This document shows positions 1-8,321 of a DNA stretch of 34,528 nt, one piece after another (the stretch's first letter is position 1; each line of letters starts with the position of its first letter). The notes under the pieces were generated by a model. It saw only the letters and a program-made list of their open reading frames with translations. It did no database searches and was not told the origin of the DNA. The stretch is taken from contig CAYFSC010000008.1 of the NCBI GenBank assembly GCA_964345695.1, positions 1 through 34,528 of the forward strand, given 5' to 3'. Position numbers and translations under genes: made by a program. The stretch comes from CAYFSC01 sp964345695. Its GTDB lineage: Bacteria > Bacteroidota > Rhodothermia > Rhodothermales > Salinibacteraceae.

Positions 1-57
1 ATTCGCGAGGGGGGGCACACCGTCGGCGCGGGCGTGGTGACCGAGATCCTGGACTGA
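1..57 (+). CDS. tuf: Elongation factor Tu, C-terminal end (partial)
   Basis: The window opens inside a reading frame of 18 codons ending in TGA. It reads IREGGHTVGAGVVTEILD, the typical end of domain 3 of EF-Tu (GTP-dependent carrier of aminoacyl-tRNA to the ribosome). The REGG-TVGAGVVT motif is close to invariant in the family. The following trnW–secE–nusG–rplK order is the usual neighbourhood of a bacterial tuf gene, which supports the call. The rest of the gene lies left of the window. Confidence 0.93.
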   Translation: MREGGHTVGAGVVTEILD

Positions 58-247
<190 letters not shown>

Positions 248-418
248 CTATCTGCACCCTGCACCGTGACACCCACGACCTTTGTTTTCGCGAGGCCTGA
301 CGAAGTCGCATGCAAGCAGCGGCTTTGAAAGCGCAGGATCCCGCTGATTTTTCCCTGAGTGCTCGGTTTGTGGGCCCTCCAGGACCGAACAGACGCACAC
401 ACGACTGTCCTTTCTGCT

Positions 419-601
419 ATGACCTGGATTCAGGAGTATATCAAGAACGTCTATTCGGAGATGCAGAAGGTCAACTGGCCGAGCCGGGATGAGCTTGTCA
501 GCAGCACGCTGATTACGCTCGTGGCGACGGTCATCATCTCTGGTCTCATCTACGCGGCCGACCAGATGATTAGCACAACGCTGACCCTCATCTACAATTA
601 G
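419..601 (+). CDS. secE: Preprotein translocase subunit SecE
   Basis: This 60-residue protein has the single-helix layout of most bacterial SecE. It begins with an amphipathic segment (residues 1-25) containing the family motif EMQKVNWPSRDEL, followed by one membrane helix at about 29-47. SecE clamps the two halves of SecY in the inner-membrane protein export channel. The frame is open further upstream to 359, but that extension has no SecE character, so the ATG at 419 is preferred. There is no Shine-Dalgarno sequence before it. It sits between trnW and nusG, its standard position. Confidence 0.95.
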   Translation: MTWIQEYIKNVYSEMQKVNWPSRDELVSSTLITLVATVIISGLIYAADQMISTTLTLIYN

Positions 602-656
602 GCTATCTACAACTAGGCCGTCCGCAATCAATCTGCTCAACGACTTCAGCGTGAGC

Positions 657-1202
657 ATGGCTGTCGAAAAATGGTACGTGCTGCGCACCTTCTCCGGACA
701 CGAGAAGAAGGTGCGGCGCTATCTCGAGCGCGAGCTTGAGCGCCTTGACCTGGACAAGCACGTCAGTGAGGTACTGATCCCCACCGAGACGGTGTTTGAG
801 ATGAAAGGGGGAAAGAAGAAAACAAAGGAGAAAACGTTCTTCCCAGGGTATATTCTGCTGCATTGTGAGTTGACCCCGCAACTCCGCAACATGGCGGAGG
901 ATCTTCCATCGGTTATCGGTTTCCTGACCACGGGAACGGGCGACGACCCCACCCCGCTTCGCCCGGATGAGGTGCAACGCATCCTCGGCAAGATGGACCG
1001 CGCTGAGGCCGAAGGCGAGCAGCCGGAGATTCCCTTCCAGGCCGGTGACCCGGTGAAAGTGGTGGACGGCCCGTTCGACAGCTTTAACGGCTTTGTCGAG
1101 GAGGTGTATCCCGAGAAGATGAAGGTGAAGGTGATGGTGTCCATCTTTGGCCGAAAAACGCCGGTCGAGCTCGACTATCTCCAGGTCGAGCACGAAGAGT
1201 AA
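657..1202 (+). CDS. nusG: Transcription termination/antitermination factor NusG
   Basis: The product is 181 residues. The N-terminal NGN domain (about 4-110) opens with KWYVLRTFSGHEKKV and contains FFPGYILLH, the region that contacts the RNA polymerase clamp. The C-terminal KOW domain (about 127-178) reads GDPVKVVDGPFDSFNG and then IFGRKTPVELDYLQVE, the part that binds Rho or ribosomal protein S10. NusG couples transcription to translation and helps elongation. An in-frame GTG lies two codons upstream at 651, but the ATG at 657 gives the usual family start. The 55-base gap after secE and lack of a promoter-like break suggest one transcript. Confidence 0.97.
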   Translation: MAVEKWYVLRTFSGHEKKVRRYLERELERLDLDKHVSEVLIPTETVFEMKGGKKKTKEKTFFPGYILLHCELTPQLRNMAEDLPSVIGFLTTGTGDDPTPLRPDEVQRILGKMDRAEAEGEQPEIPFQAGDPVKVVDGPFDSFNGFVEEVYPEKMKVKVMVSIFGRKTPVELDYLQVEHEE

Positions 1203-1299
1203 CCCGCGAACCGGGGCCTGGAGGAGCTCCTTCGAACGTCACACACACAAGACAAGCGGAAGTCTGCTTCTGGCGGACGTTTGCACCGCGACATTCGTT

Positions 1300-1743
1300 A
1301 TGGCATCACCAGTTGAGACAGAAATCAAACTCCAGATTAAGGGCGGGCAGGCCAACCCGGCGCCGCCGATTGGCCCGGCACTGGGCCAGCACGGAGTCAA
1401 CATCATGGAGTTCTGCAAGAAGTTTAATGCGGAAACGCAGGACAAAATGGGCACGTTGCTCCCGGTGGTGATTACCGTGTACGCCGACCGGTCCTTCGAC
1501 TTCGTCGTCAAGAGTCCACCGGCGTCCATTCTGTTGAAGCAGAAAGCGGGCATCGAAACCGCTGCTGCCGACCCGCTTCGGGAGAAGGTGGCAACGGTCT
1601 CGTGGGACGACTGCCTCGACATCGCGGAGCAGAAGATGCAGGACTTGAACGCCCACACGCCCGAGCAGGGGGCCCGTATGGTCGCCGGCACGGCCCGGTC
1701 GATGGGGATTAACGTGAAGGACAAACCGCCGCGCGACGAGTAG
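1300..1743 (+). CDS. rplK: 50S ribosomal protein L11
   Basis: The product is 147 residues, close to the usual L11 length. The N-terminal domain carries the proline-rich switch KGGQANPAPPIGPALGQHG, and the C-terminal rRNA-binding domain ends with ARSMGINVKD. L11 forms the GTPase-associated centre of the large subunit with L10 and L7/L12. The frame stays open upstream to 1147, inside nusG, but that stretch is arginine/serine-rich out-of-frame nusG sequence, so the ATG at 1300 is the start. The 97-base leader after nusG contains the palindrome AGGAGCTCCT. I could not recognise an L1-binding site in it, though L1 controls rplKA this way in other bacteria. Confidence 0.97.
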   Translation: MASPVETEIKLQIKGGQANPAPPIGPALGQHGVNIMEFCKKFNAETQDKMGTLLPVVITVYADRSFDFVVKSPPASILLKQKAGIETAAADPLREKVATVSWDDCLDIAEQKMQDLNAHTPEQGARMVAGTARSMGINVKDKPPRDE

Positions 1744-1865
1744 CTGGCAGGACGGAGGCGGTTGCCGGAGCATCAATCCGCGGCCGCACCGATGATTTCT
1801 CGTTTCCATTTTGCACGCGGGAGTGGGGAAGGCCCCACGTCTGCACCGCACAACCCACACAACTT

Positions 1866-2579
1866 ATGGCAAAAGTAGAAGGAAAACGGTACCGAGAGGC
1901 CAAAGAGGCGGTCCCCTCGGACGAAGGTCCGCTGAGCCTGATGCAGGCGTCGGAGATGGTTCGCGAGACTGCCACAGCCAACTTTGACGAGTCGGTGGAC
2001 ATGGATCTGCGTTTGGGCGTTGATCCCCGCCACGCCGACCAGATGGTGCGTGGCACGGTTGCCCTCCCGCACGGAACCGGCCGCGACGTGACGGTGCTCG
2101 TTCTGGCCAACGAAGCCAAGCAAGAAGAGGCCGAAGCGGCGGGAGCCGACTATGCAGGTCTCGACGAGTACGTCGCGCGCATCCAGGAGGAGAACTGGCT
2201 CGACTACGACGTTGTTATCGCCACCCCCGACGTGATGGGACAGGTCGGCCAACTCGGCCGGGTCCTCGGTCCACGCGGCCTGATGCCCAACCCGAAGAGC
2301 GGAACCGTGACCATGGACGTGGCGGAGACGGTTCAGGAGATGAAGGCCGGCAAGATCGAGTTCCGCGTCGACCGCACCGGCAACTTGCACACGCCCATCG
2401 GACGCGCCTCATTCTCGGCGCAAGAGCTGTACGAGAACGCCAAGGCGTTTCTCAAGGAGGTTGTCCGGTTGCGTCCGGCCGCATCGAAGGGACTCTACAT
2501 CCGGTCGGTCACGATGTCGGCCACGATGGGGCCGCCGGTGCCTGTGGATCGCCGCTCCGTGCTGTCAGAAGCCCGATAG
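1866..2579 (+). CDS. rplA: 50S ribosomal protein L1
   Basis: The product is 237 residues, normal for L1. The most conserved block is DVMGQVGQLGRVLGPRGLMP (residues about 122-141), followed by NPKSGTV. The C-terminal half carries the typical ASKGLYIRSVT...SATMGP pattern. L1 binds 23S rRNA at the mobile stalk over the E site and in many bacteria represses its own operon. The ATG at 1866 is preceded by CACAACTT and lacks a Shine-Dalgarno sequence. A 122-base spacer separates it from rplK. Confidence 0.97.
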   Translation: MAKVEGKRYREAKEAVPSDEGPLSLMQASEMVRETATANFDESVDMDLRLGVDPRHADQMVRGTVALPHGTGRDVTVLVLANEAKQEEAEAAGADYAGLDEYVARIQEENWLDYDVVIATPDVMGQVGQLGRVLGPRGLMPNPKSGTVTMDVAETVQEMKAGKIEFRVDRTGNLHTPIGRASFSAQELYENAKAFLKEVVRLRPAASKGLYIRSVTMSATMGPPVPVDRRSVLSEAR

Positions 2580-2630
2580 CCAGCCGCTGCCTGCCTTTCC
2601 GCCTCTCGAACTGATTCGACTGTTGGACTT

Positions 2631-3164
2631 ATGCCGAAGACCCGAGCGCAAAAAGCCGAGATCATTGATGAGATCGGCGAAAAGTTAGACGAGTATCCTA
2701 TTCTGTATCTCACGAATTACGCGGGCCTTGACGTCGCCCAGACCAACGAATTGCGTGGACGCTTTCGCGAGGCGGGCGTCGAGTACAAGGTCACCAAGAA
2801 CACGCTCGCCAAGATGGCCCTGGCCGATGTCGAGGGCATGAGCGAGTTGGAGGCGTTCTTTGCCGGTCCGACGGCGGTCGCCTTCAGCAACGACCCCGCC
2901 AAGCCGGCGCGGGTTCTGCAGGACTTCCTTGAGGACGAAGAAACCGAACGTCCTGAGTTGAAGGTCGCCTGGATCGAAGGCGACATGTATGAGGGTGCCG
3001 ACGCCCTCGATGCCCTTGCCGACCTGAAGTCGCGCGAGGAACTCATCGGCGATATCATTGGTCTGCTCCTGTCCCCGGCCCAGAACATTGTGGGTGCTTT
3101 GCAGGGACCGGGCCAGACCCTCGCCGGTGCCATCCAATCGATCGGAGAAGACGACGACGAGTAA
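2631..3164 (+). CDS. rplJ: 50S ribosomal protein L10
   Basis: The product is 177 residues and matches L10. It has an N-terminal rRNA-binding domain (LTNYAGLDVAQTNELRGRFR, then YKVTKNTLAKMAL), the FFAGPTAVAF strand and a long C-terminal helix that carries L7/L12 dimers (AQNIVGALQGPGQTLAGAIQ). L10 is the base of the L7/L12 stalk. The last seven residues, IGEDDDE, are strongly acidic, which fits a salt-in halophile. The start lies 51 bases after rplA and is preceded by TTGGACTT, similar to the rplA start region. Confidence 0.97.
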   Translation: MPKTRAQKAEIIDEIGEKLDEYPILYLTNYAGLDVAQTNELRGRFREAGVEYKVTKNTLAKMALADVEGMSELEAFFAGPTAVAFSNDPAKPARVLQDFLEDEETERPELKVAWIEGDMYEGADALDALADLKSREELIGDIIGLLLSPAQNIVGALQGPGQTLAGAIQSIGEDDDE

Positions 3165-3171
3165 TCGCGTA

Positions 3172-3210
3172 CCGACCTGATAACGGACTCACCGGTCCGA
3201 TGAGGGTCGG
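3172..3210 (+). promoter_or_regulatory. Nested hairpin in the rplJ–rplL spacer
   Basis: Two stems nest. The outer stem is CCGACC at 3172-3177 with GGTCGG at 3205-3210. The inner stem is CGGAC at 3184-3188 with GTCCG at 3195-3199. It begins seven bases after the rplJ stop codon and 90 bases before rplL. No T-run follows, so it is more likely an mRNA processing or stability element than a full terminator. Such an element could help raise L7/L12 output over L10, since each stalk needs several L7/L12 copies. The role is inference. Confidence 0.45.
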
Positions 3211-3299
3211 CTCCCTAAATCGTAGCTCCCCTTAATGCGCGACGCAGCCTCGACCCCGTGTTGGGGCAGAGACCGTCGCAGGAACCCAACCCTCTTACC

Positions 3300-3683
3300 A
3301 TGGCAGACATTCAAGAACTTGCAGACCAGCTTGTAAACCTCACGATCAAGGAGGCGAGTGAGCTGGCAAAACATCTCGAAGAGGAATACGACATCCAACC
3401 GGCTTCGGCCGGCGTTGCGGTCGCCGCGGGCGGCGGTGCAGGTGGCGACGGCGAAGCCGAAACCGAGGAGCAGACAGAGTTTGACGTCATGCTCACCGGC
3501 GTGTCGGGCAACAAGATCGCTGTGATCAAGGAGGTGCGCTCCATTACGAGCCTCGGCCTGAAGGAAGCCAAGGCGCTGGTGGACGAGGCCCCGAGCCCTG
3601 TGAAGGAGGGGGTCACCCGCGAAGAGGCCGACGACCTGAAGGCGCAACTCGAAGATGCGGGCGGCGAGGTCGAACTTCAGTAG
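3300..3683 (+). CDS. rplL: 50S ribosomal protein L7/L12
   Basis: The product is 127 residues. The N-terminal dimerisation domain (about 1-33) has QLVNLTIKEASELAKHLEEE. A short Ala/Gly hinge and an acidic linker (GEAETEEQTE) follow. The C-terminal domain that recruits translation GTPases has KIAVIKEVRSITSLGLKEAK and ends GGEVELQ. The frame is open upstream from 3258, but the ATG at 3300 gives the usual start MADIQEL. The acidic linker is in line with the halophile signature of its neighbours. Confidence 0.97.
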   Translation: MADIQELADQLVNLTIKEASELAKHLEEEYDIQPASAGVAVAAGGGAGGDGEAETEEQTEFDVMLTGVSGNKIAVIKEVRSITSLGLKEAKALVDEAPSPVKEGVTREEADDLKAQLEDAGGEVELQ

Positions 3684-3730
3684 CCACCCCTCGGGCCGTT
3701 TTTTCGCTCCGACATCCCGACTCCTTTTCC

Positions 3731-3762
3731 GAAGGCCGACCTCCGCGCGGAGGTTGGCTTTC
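3731..3762 (+). terminator. Strong hairpin after rplL (attenuator or partial terminator)
   Basis: GAAGGCCGACCTCC at 3731-3744 pairs with GGAGGTTGGCTTTC at 3749-3762 around the tetraloop GCGC. This makes a 14-pair stem with two G:T pairs. Only GGTGTCTGG follows, not a T-run, so full intrinsic termination is doubtful. The position, 47 bases after the rplL stop codon, fits an attenuator or RNase-cleaved hairpin separating ribosomal from polymerase expression. Confidence 0.6.
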
Positions 3763-3867
3763 GGTGTCTGGGAAACCGGTCCGTCTCCGCCCTTTCCCGA
3801 GCGATTATTTCCACCCGGCGCGGTCGTGAAACAAGGCCAACCTGCGGAAGTAAAGGATCTACTGTAA

Positions 3868-3935
3868 CTCTGGGTTTTGGAGAAACCCCAGAGTCCCGAC
3901 TCCTCTCACGTCGAGGCCAAGAAAACCCGAGTCGG
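3868..3935 (+). promoter_or_regulatory. Pair of adjacent hairpins in the rpoB leader
   Basis: CTCTGGG at 3868-3874 pairs with CCCAGAG at 3887-3893. Immediately after, CCGACTC at 3896-3902 pairs with GAGTCGG at 3929-3935, and its loop holds a smaller possible stem, CCTC with GAGG at 3913-3916. Two consecutive stems this close to each other are unlikely by chance in spacer DNA. Their function is unknown; mRNA processing or regulation of rpoBC is a guess. Confidence 0.4.
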
Positions 3936-4330
3936 CTACAGCTGTCCTTCCCAGTGGCGACCATCGCGTGATGAACGACCCTCGTTTCGCCCGTTCCTCT
4001 CTGTGTGCCTCTCTGCAACCGTTCTTCACGCTGCATATTGAGCTGATTCCACTTGGGGCCTCGCCCCCCGTGTGAACACCTGCCGTCCCATTACGGCCCC
4101 TTCACAACGACTCCGGTTCACTCCGCGTATCTACATGGGTGCAAGAGATTGTGCGTGGCGAGACGTGGTCGCGCCTTCGCTCAAGACCCCGTGGTTTAAG
4201 TCCGCCCGGTGCCCTCCCGCCTGCACCCGGTCGTTGAGTCCCGGTCGTTGATTCGACGTCGCGCCCCGTCTGCAATGCAGAGGGCGCTCGAAGACCTGCG
4301 AACGCAAACCTGACGCGAGCAACTTAGCCT

Positions 4331-7300
4331 ATGCCCACCTTTCTTTCCGGCGACATTACCACCAACGGTCATCTGGAGGACGCCGCTCCCCGCCACAGCT
4401 TCGCAGACATCCCGACCGTTGAGGATTATCCAGACTTTCTGGATATCCAGCTTCAGGTGTTTCACGACTTTGTACAGGACGATGTCCCCCCTGAGGATCG
4501 CGAGAATCAGGGGCTGCAGGAAGTCTTTAACGAGCACTTTCCGATCGAAGACAGCCGAGGCCGCTACTCGCTCGAGTTCATCAACTATGAGCTCGACGCC
4601 CCGAAGCACACGATGGAAGAGTGCAAGGCGCAGGGGCTTACCTACGAAGTGCCGCTGAACGCCACGCTTCGCCTTTCGAGCAAGGAGGAGGAAGATGGCG
4701 AAGAAGCCATCGAGGCCATCGAGCAGGAAGTCTACCTCGGGGAGTTTCCGTTCATGACAGACCGTGGGTCGTTCATCATCAACGGTGCTGAGCGGGTTAT
4801 CGTCTCGCAACTGCACCGCAGCCCGGGAGTCTTCTTCAGCACGGAGATGCACTCAAACGGGACGCAGCTCTACAGCGCCCGGGTCATTCCCTTCCGCGGC
4901 TCCTGGATGGAATTCTCGACGGACGTACGCGATGTGCTGTGGGCGTACATCGACCGCAAGAAAAAGGTGCCGGTCACCACGCTCCTTCGCGCGCTGGGGT
5001 ACTCCAGCGATGACGAAATCATTCGCATGTTCGACCTCGCAGACGCCGTCGACTTCGAGGACGAAGAGTCCTTTCAGGAACGGGCCGTTGGGCGCGAACT
5101 CGCCAACAGCGTTACGATCGAGAAGGTCATCGAGATCGTCGACGAGGACACCGGCGAGGTTGTCGATGAAGAGACGGAGCGCGAGGTGCTGCTTCCCGCC
5201 GAGCATGAGCTGGAGGAGGACGACTTCGAGACGCTCGACGAGCACGACATCAGTCGGGTCTACCTCATCAAGGAGGACGTGGAAGAGGAAGATCTCGACC
5301 GAAGCACGCTCGTGTCGACGCTTCAGAAGGACGCGACCCACACCGAGGAAGAGGCACTGCGCCTCATTTATGAGAAACTTCGTGGGAGCGAGGCCCCGGA
5401 TCTCGACTCCGCCCGGCAGGCGCTGGAGCGGCTGTTCTTCTCCGATCAGCGGTACGACCTCGGCGACGTGGGGCGCCACCGCATCAACGAGCGGCTGGAG
5501 ATCGACGTGGATGAGGACACGCAGGTGCTCACGAAGGAGGACGTGGTGGGCATCGTCCACGAGCTCGTAAGGCTCCAGAACGGCGAGGCCACGGCCGATG
5601 ACATTGACCACCTCAGCAACCGCCGCGTAAAGACGATCGGCGAGCAGATCGGGTCGCAGTTTTCGCTGGGACTCGCTCGCATGGCCCGCACCATCCGCGA
5701 GCGCATGAATCTGCGGGATGCGGACAAGTTCACGCCGAAGGATCTGGTGAACGCACGGACAATCTCGAGCGTCATCAACACCTTCTTCGGCACGAACCAG
5801 CTCAGCCAGTTTATGGACCAGACGAACCCGATGGCGGAGCTGACGAACAAGCGTCGTCTGTCCGCCCTGGGCCCGGGAGGGCTCACGCGGGAACGCGCAG
5901 GATTCGAGGTGCGCGACGTGCATTACACCCACTACGGTCGCATCTGCCCGATTGAGACGCCCGAGGGCCCGAACATCGGCCTCATCACGTCGCTTTGCGT
6001 CTACGGAGTGATCAACGACTTCGGCTTTATCGAGACGCCGTACCGCGTCGTGAAAGACGGCCGAGTTACTGAGGAGGTGGAATATTTAACGGCGGATCAG
6101 GAAGACAAAGCCACGATCGCGCAGGCCAACGCGCCGATTGACGAGGAGGGTCACTTCAAGACAGACCAGGTGAAGTGCCGGTTCCGCGGCGATTTTCCGG
6201 TTGTGGACCCGGAGGAGGTCCAGTACATGGACGTCTCGCCGAACCAGATCGTCTCGCCGTCGGCCAGCCTCATTCCGTTCATCGAGCATGACGACGCCAA
6301 TCGCGCGCTCATGGGCGCCAACATGCAGCGGCAGGGCGTACCGCTGCTGCGCAGCGACAGCCCCATCGTGGGGACCGGCCTTGAAGGACGTGTGGCACGA
6401 GACTCGGGGGCCTGCGTGGTGGCCGACGGCGACGGCGTCGTGGAATATGTCGACGCCGAGCGGATCGTCGTGCGCTACGACGAGGACCAGCAGAAGGAGA
6501 ACCTGACGTTCGGTGAGCCGGTGCGCGAGTACGACCTGACCAAGTTCCGGCGCACCAACCAAGATACGTGCATGAACCAGAAGCCGATCGTCCAGCAGGG
6601 CGAACGCGTGGAGGACGGCCAGGTGCTTACCGATGGCTTTGCGACCGAGAAGGGCGAACTCGCGCTCGGCAAGAACGTGCTTTGTGCGTTCATGCCGTGG
6701 CAGGGCTACAATTTTGAGGACGCCATCGTGATCAGCGAGCGTCTCGTCGCCGACGACGTGTACACCTCGGTGCACATCGAAGAGTTCGAGCACGAGGTGC
6801 GCGACACGAAGCGGGGCGAAGAGGAGCTCACGCGTGAGATTCCGAATGTCTCCGAGGAGGCCACCAAGGACCTCGACGAACGCGGCATCATCCGGGTCGG
6901 GGCTGAGGTCAATCCGGGCGACATCATCGTCGGGAAGATCACGCCGAAGGGCGAGACGGATCCGACGCCCGAGGAGAAACTGCTCCGCGCCATCTTCGGC
7001 GACAAGGCGGGCGACGTGAAGGACGCGTCGCTGAAAGCCAAGCCGGGCATGGACGGCGTTGTGATCGACACGAAGCTCTTCAGTCGCCGTCAGCTCGATC
7101 CGGCCTCTAAGAAGATGGAGGAGAAGCGCCTCGAAAACATCGAGCGCAAGAAAGAGCGCAGGCTCGAAAACCTGAACGAGCGCTTCTTCGGCAAATTCTT
7201 CCGCGTCGTCGAAGGCACGAAGAGCGCGGGCATCGAAGACCGCGACGGCAACACCATCCTTCCGGAAGGTGCAGAGTTTGATCCGGACGTGTTCGAAAGC

Positions 7301-8194
7301 GTCGATCCGGAGAGCCTGTCGACACGGATGAAGTTCACCGAGGACGAAGAGGTGAATGAGGACATTCGGACGCTCCTCAAGAACTACAAGTCGCGCCGGC
7401 GTGACATCGTAGGCACGGCGAAGCGCGAGGAGCACCAGGTGCAGATGGGCGACGAATTGCAGGCCGGCATCGTGCAGATGGCCAAGGTGTACGTGGCTCG
7501 CAAGCGGAAAATCCAGGTCGGCGACAAGATGGCCGGACGCCACGGCAACAAGGGCGTCATCGCTAATGTGGTGCCGGTCGAGAACATGCCATTCCTCGAC
7601 GATGGAACGCCGGTCGACATCGTGCTGAATCCGCTCGGCGTGCCGTCCCGCATGAACCTGGGGCAGATTTACGAGACGCTGCTTGGATGGGCCGGCGACA
7701 AGCTTGGCGTGAAATACGCGACGCCGATCTTCGACGGGGCGACGCTGGAAGACATCGGCGACGAGTTGGAGAAGGCCGGCCTGCCCCGCGATGGCAAGGC
7801 GCAGCTCTACGACGGACGCACCGGCGAGGCGTTCGACGAGAAGACGACGGTGGGCCAGATCTACATGATGAAGCTGAGCCACCTCGTCGAGGACAAGATG
7901 CACGCCCGCTCGATTGGCCCGTACAGCCTCATTACACAGCAGCCGCTCGGCGGTAAGGCGCAGTTCGGCGGCCAGCGTCTCGGCGAGATGGAGGTCTGGG
8001 CATTGTACGCCTACGGTGCGTCGAGCACGCTGCAGGAGATGCTCACGTACAAGTCCGATGACGTGCAGGGCCGATCGCAGGCCTACGAGTCCATCGTGAA
8101 GGGCAAGAACATGCCATCGCCGAACGTTCCCGAGAGCTTCAACGTGCTCATTCGTGAGCTTCAGGGACTCGGTCTTGAGGTCACGCTCGACTGA
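4331..8194 (+). CDS. rpoB: DNA-directed RNA polymerase subunit beta
   Basis: The product is 1287 residues. The order of conserved blocks is normal: DRGSFIINGAERVIVSQLHR, the rifampicin region (FFGTNQLSQFMDQTNP), ICPIETPEGPNIGLI, the catalytic-centre region MPWQGYNFEDAIVISERLV, KMAGRHGNKGVIA, GQRLGEMEVWALYAYGA and PESFNVLIRELQGLGLEV at the end. Beta forms one pincer of RNA polymerase with beta'. A region at about residues 265-345 is very rich in Glu/Asp, a halophile-like feature. Within the rifampicin region the residue equivalent to E. coli His526 is Asn (residue 506, codon AAC at 5846-5848) and that of Ser522 is Ala. The start is preceded by AACTTAGCCT without a Shine-Dalgarno sequence. Confidence 0.98.
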   Translation: MPTFLSGDITTNGHLEDAAPRHSFADIPTVEDYPDFLDIQLQVFHDFVQDDVPPEDRENQGLQEVFNEHFPIEDSRGRYSLEFINYELDAPKHTMEECKAQGLTYEVPLNATLRLSSKEEEDGEEAIEAIEQEVYLGEFPFMTDRGSFIINGAERVIVSQLHRSPGVFFSTEMHSNGTQLYSARVIPFRGSWMEFSTDVRDVLWAYIDRKKKVPVTTLLRALGYSSDDEIIRMFDLADAVDFEDEESFQERAVGRELANSVTIEKVIEIVDEDTGEVVDEETEREVLLPAEHELEEDDFETLDEHDISRVYLIKEDVEEEDLDRSTLVSTLQKDATHTEEEALRLIYEKLRGSEAPDLDSARQALERLFFSDQRYDLGDVGRHRINERLEIDVDEDTQVLTKEDVVGIVHELVRLQNGEATADDIDHLSNRRVKTIGEQIGSQFSLGLARMARTIRERMNLRDADKFTPKDLVNARTISSVINTFFGTNQLSQFMDQTNPMAELTNKRRLSALGPGGLTRERAGFEVRDVHYTHYGRICPIETPEGPNIGLITSLCVYGVINDFGFIETPYRVVKDGRVTEEVEYLTADQEDKATIAQANAPIDEEGHFKTDQVKCRFRGDFPVVDPEEVQYMDVSPNQIVSPSASLIPFIEHDDANRALMGANMQRQGVPLLRSDSPIVGTGLEGRVARDSGACVVADGDGVVEYVDAERIVVRYDEDQQKENLTFGEPVREYDLTKFRRTNQDTCMNQKPIVQQGERVEDGQVLTDGFATEKGELALGKNVLCAFMPWQGYNFEDAIVISERLVADDVYTSVHIEEFEHEVRDTKRGEEELTREIPNVSEEATKDLDERGIIRVGAEVNPGDIIVGKITPKGETDPTPEEKLLRAIFGDKAGDVKDASLKAKPGMDGVVIDTKLFSRRQLDPASKKMEEKRLENIERKKERRLENLNERFFGKFFRVVEGTKSAGIEDRDGNTILPEGAEFDPDVFESVDPESLSTRMKFTEDEEVNEDIRTLLKNYKSRRRDIVGTAKREEHQVQMGDELQAGIVQMAKVYVARKRKIQVGDKMAGRHGNKGVIANVVPVENMPFLDDGTPVDIVLNPLGVPSRMNLGQIYETLLGWAGDKLGVKYATPIFDGATLEDIGDELEKAGLPRDGKAQLYDGRTGEAFDEKTTVGQIYMMKLSHLVEDKMHARSIGPYSLITQQPLGGKAQFGGQRLGEMEVWALYAYGASSTLQEMLTYKSDDVQGRSQAYESIVKGKNMPSPNVPESFNVLIRELQGLGLEVTLD

Positions 8195-8321
8195 TGCGTG
8201 TGGGAGGGGGCGTACGGGCGAGACGCGTCCCACCTCCCAGGCGGCTCCCGCGAGGGACGCGGTGCATCCCTCAACGTTTTCGTCCGCACGGATATACATC
8301 CTTTTAAAATAGCAACCTTAT
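8195..8321 (+). promoter_or_regulatory. rpoB–rpoC spacer with two interleaved stems and an AT-rich leader
   Basis: TGGGAGG at 8201-8207 can pair with CCTCCCA at 8233-8239. CGCGTCCC at 8224-8231 can pair with GGGACGCG at 8254-8261. The halves alternate (A, B, A', B'), so the two stems either exclude each other through steric limits or form a pseudoknot. The last 22 bases before rpoC (8300-8321) are notably AT-rich in this GC-rich genome and contain no Shine-Dalgarno sequence. An open, A/T-rich start region is common in Bacteroidota. A regulatory role for the stems is inference. Confidence 0.4.

Larger units (their letters stand above)
3684..4330 (+). promoter_or_regulatory. 647-base rplL–rpoB spacer (probable attenuator and rpoB leader)
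   Basis: No credible gene lies in this long spacer. Frames on both strands are short or lack any family feature. A run of six T at about 3698-3703 comes soon after rplL, followed by the hairpins listed separately (3731-3762 and 3868-3935). The second half, from about 3950, is pyrimidine-rich without strong structure that I can see, apart from short repeats of GGTCGTTGA at about 4229 and 4243. In other bacteria this gap holds an attenuator and an RNase III site that reduce polymerase output relative to ribosomal proteins. A similar role here is inference. I could not place a promoter confidently. Confidence 0.5.

Noticed and set aside
1147..1299. Upstream extension of rplK into nusG
   Set aside because: The added residues are the out-of-frame nusG tail and spacer; L11 normally begins just before the KGGQA motif.
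3836..3865. Resemblance of AACCTGCGGAAG...AGGATC to the 3' end of small-subunit rRNA
   Set aside because: Only about 20 scattered bases match, with an inserted gap and no flanking rRNA sequence or structure. Chance similarity is likelier.
6086..8299. 737-codon open frame on the - strand opposite rpoB
   Set aside because: Same cause as above. rpoB is unmistakable on the + strand and a full antisense gene of this length has no supporting motif or start region.
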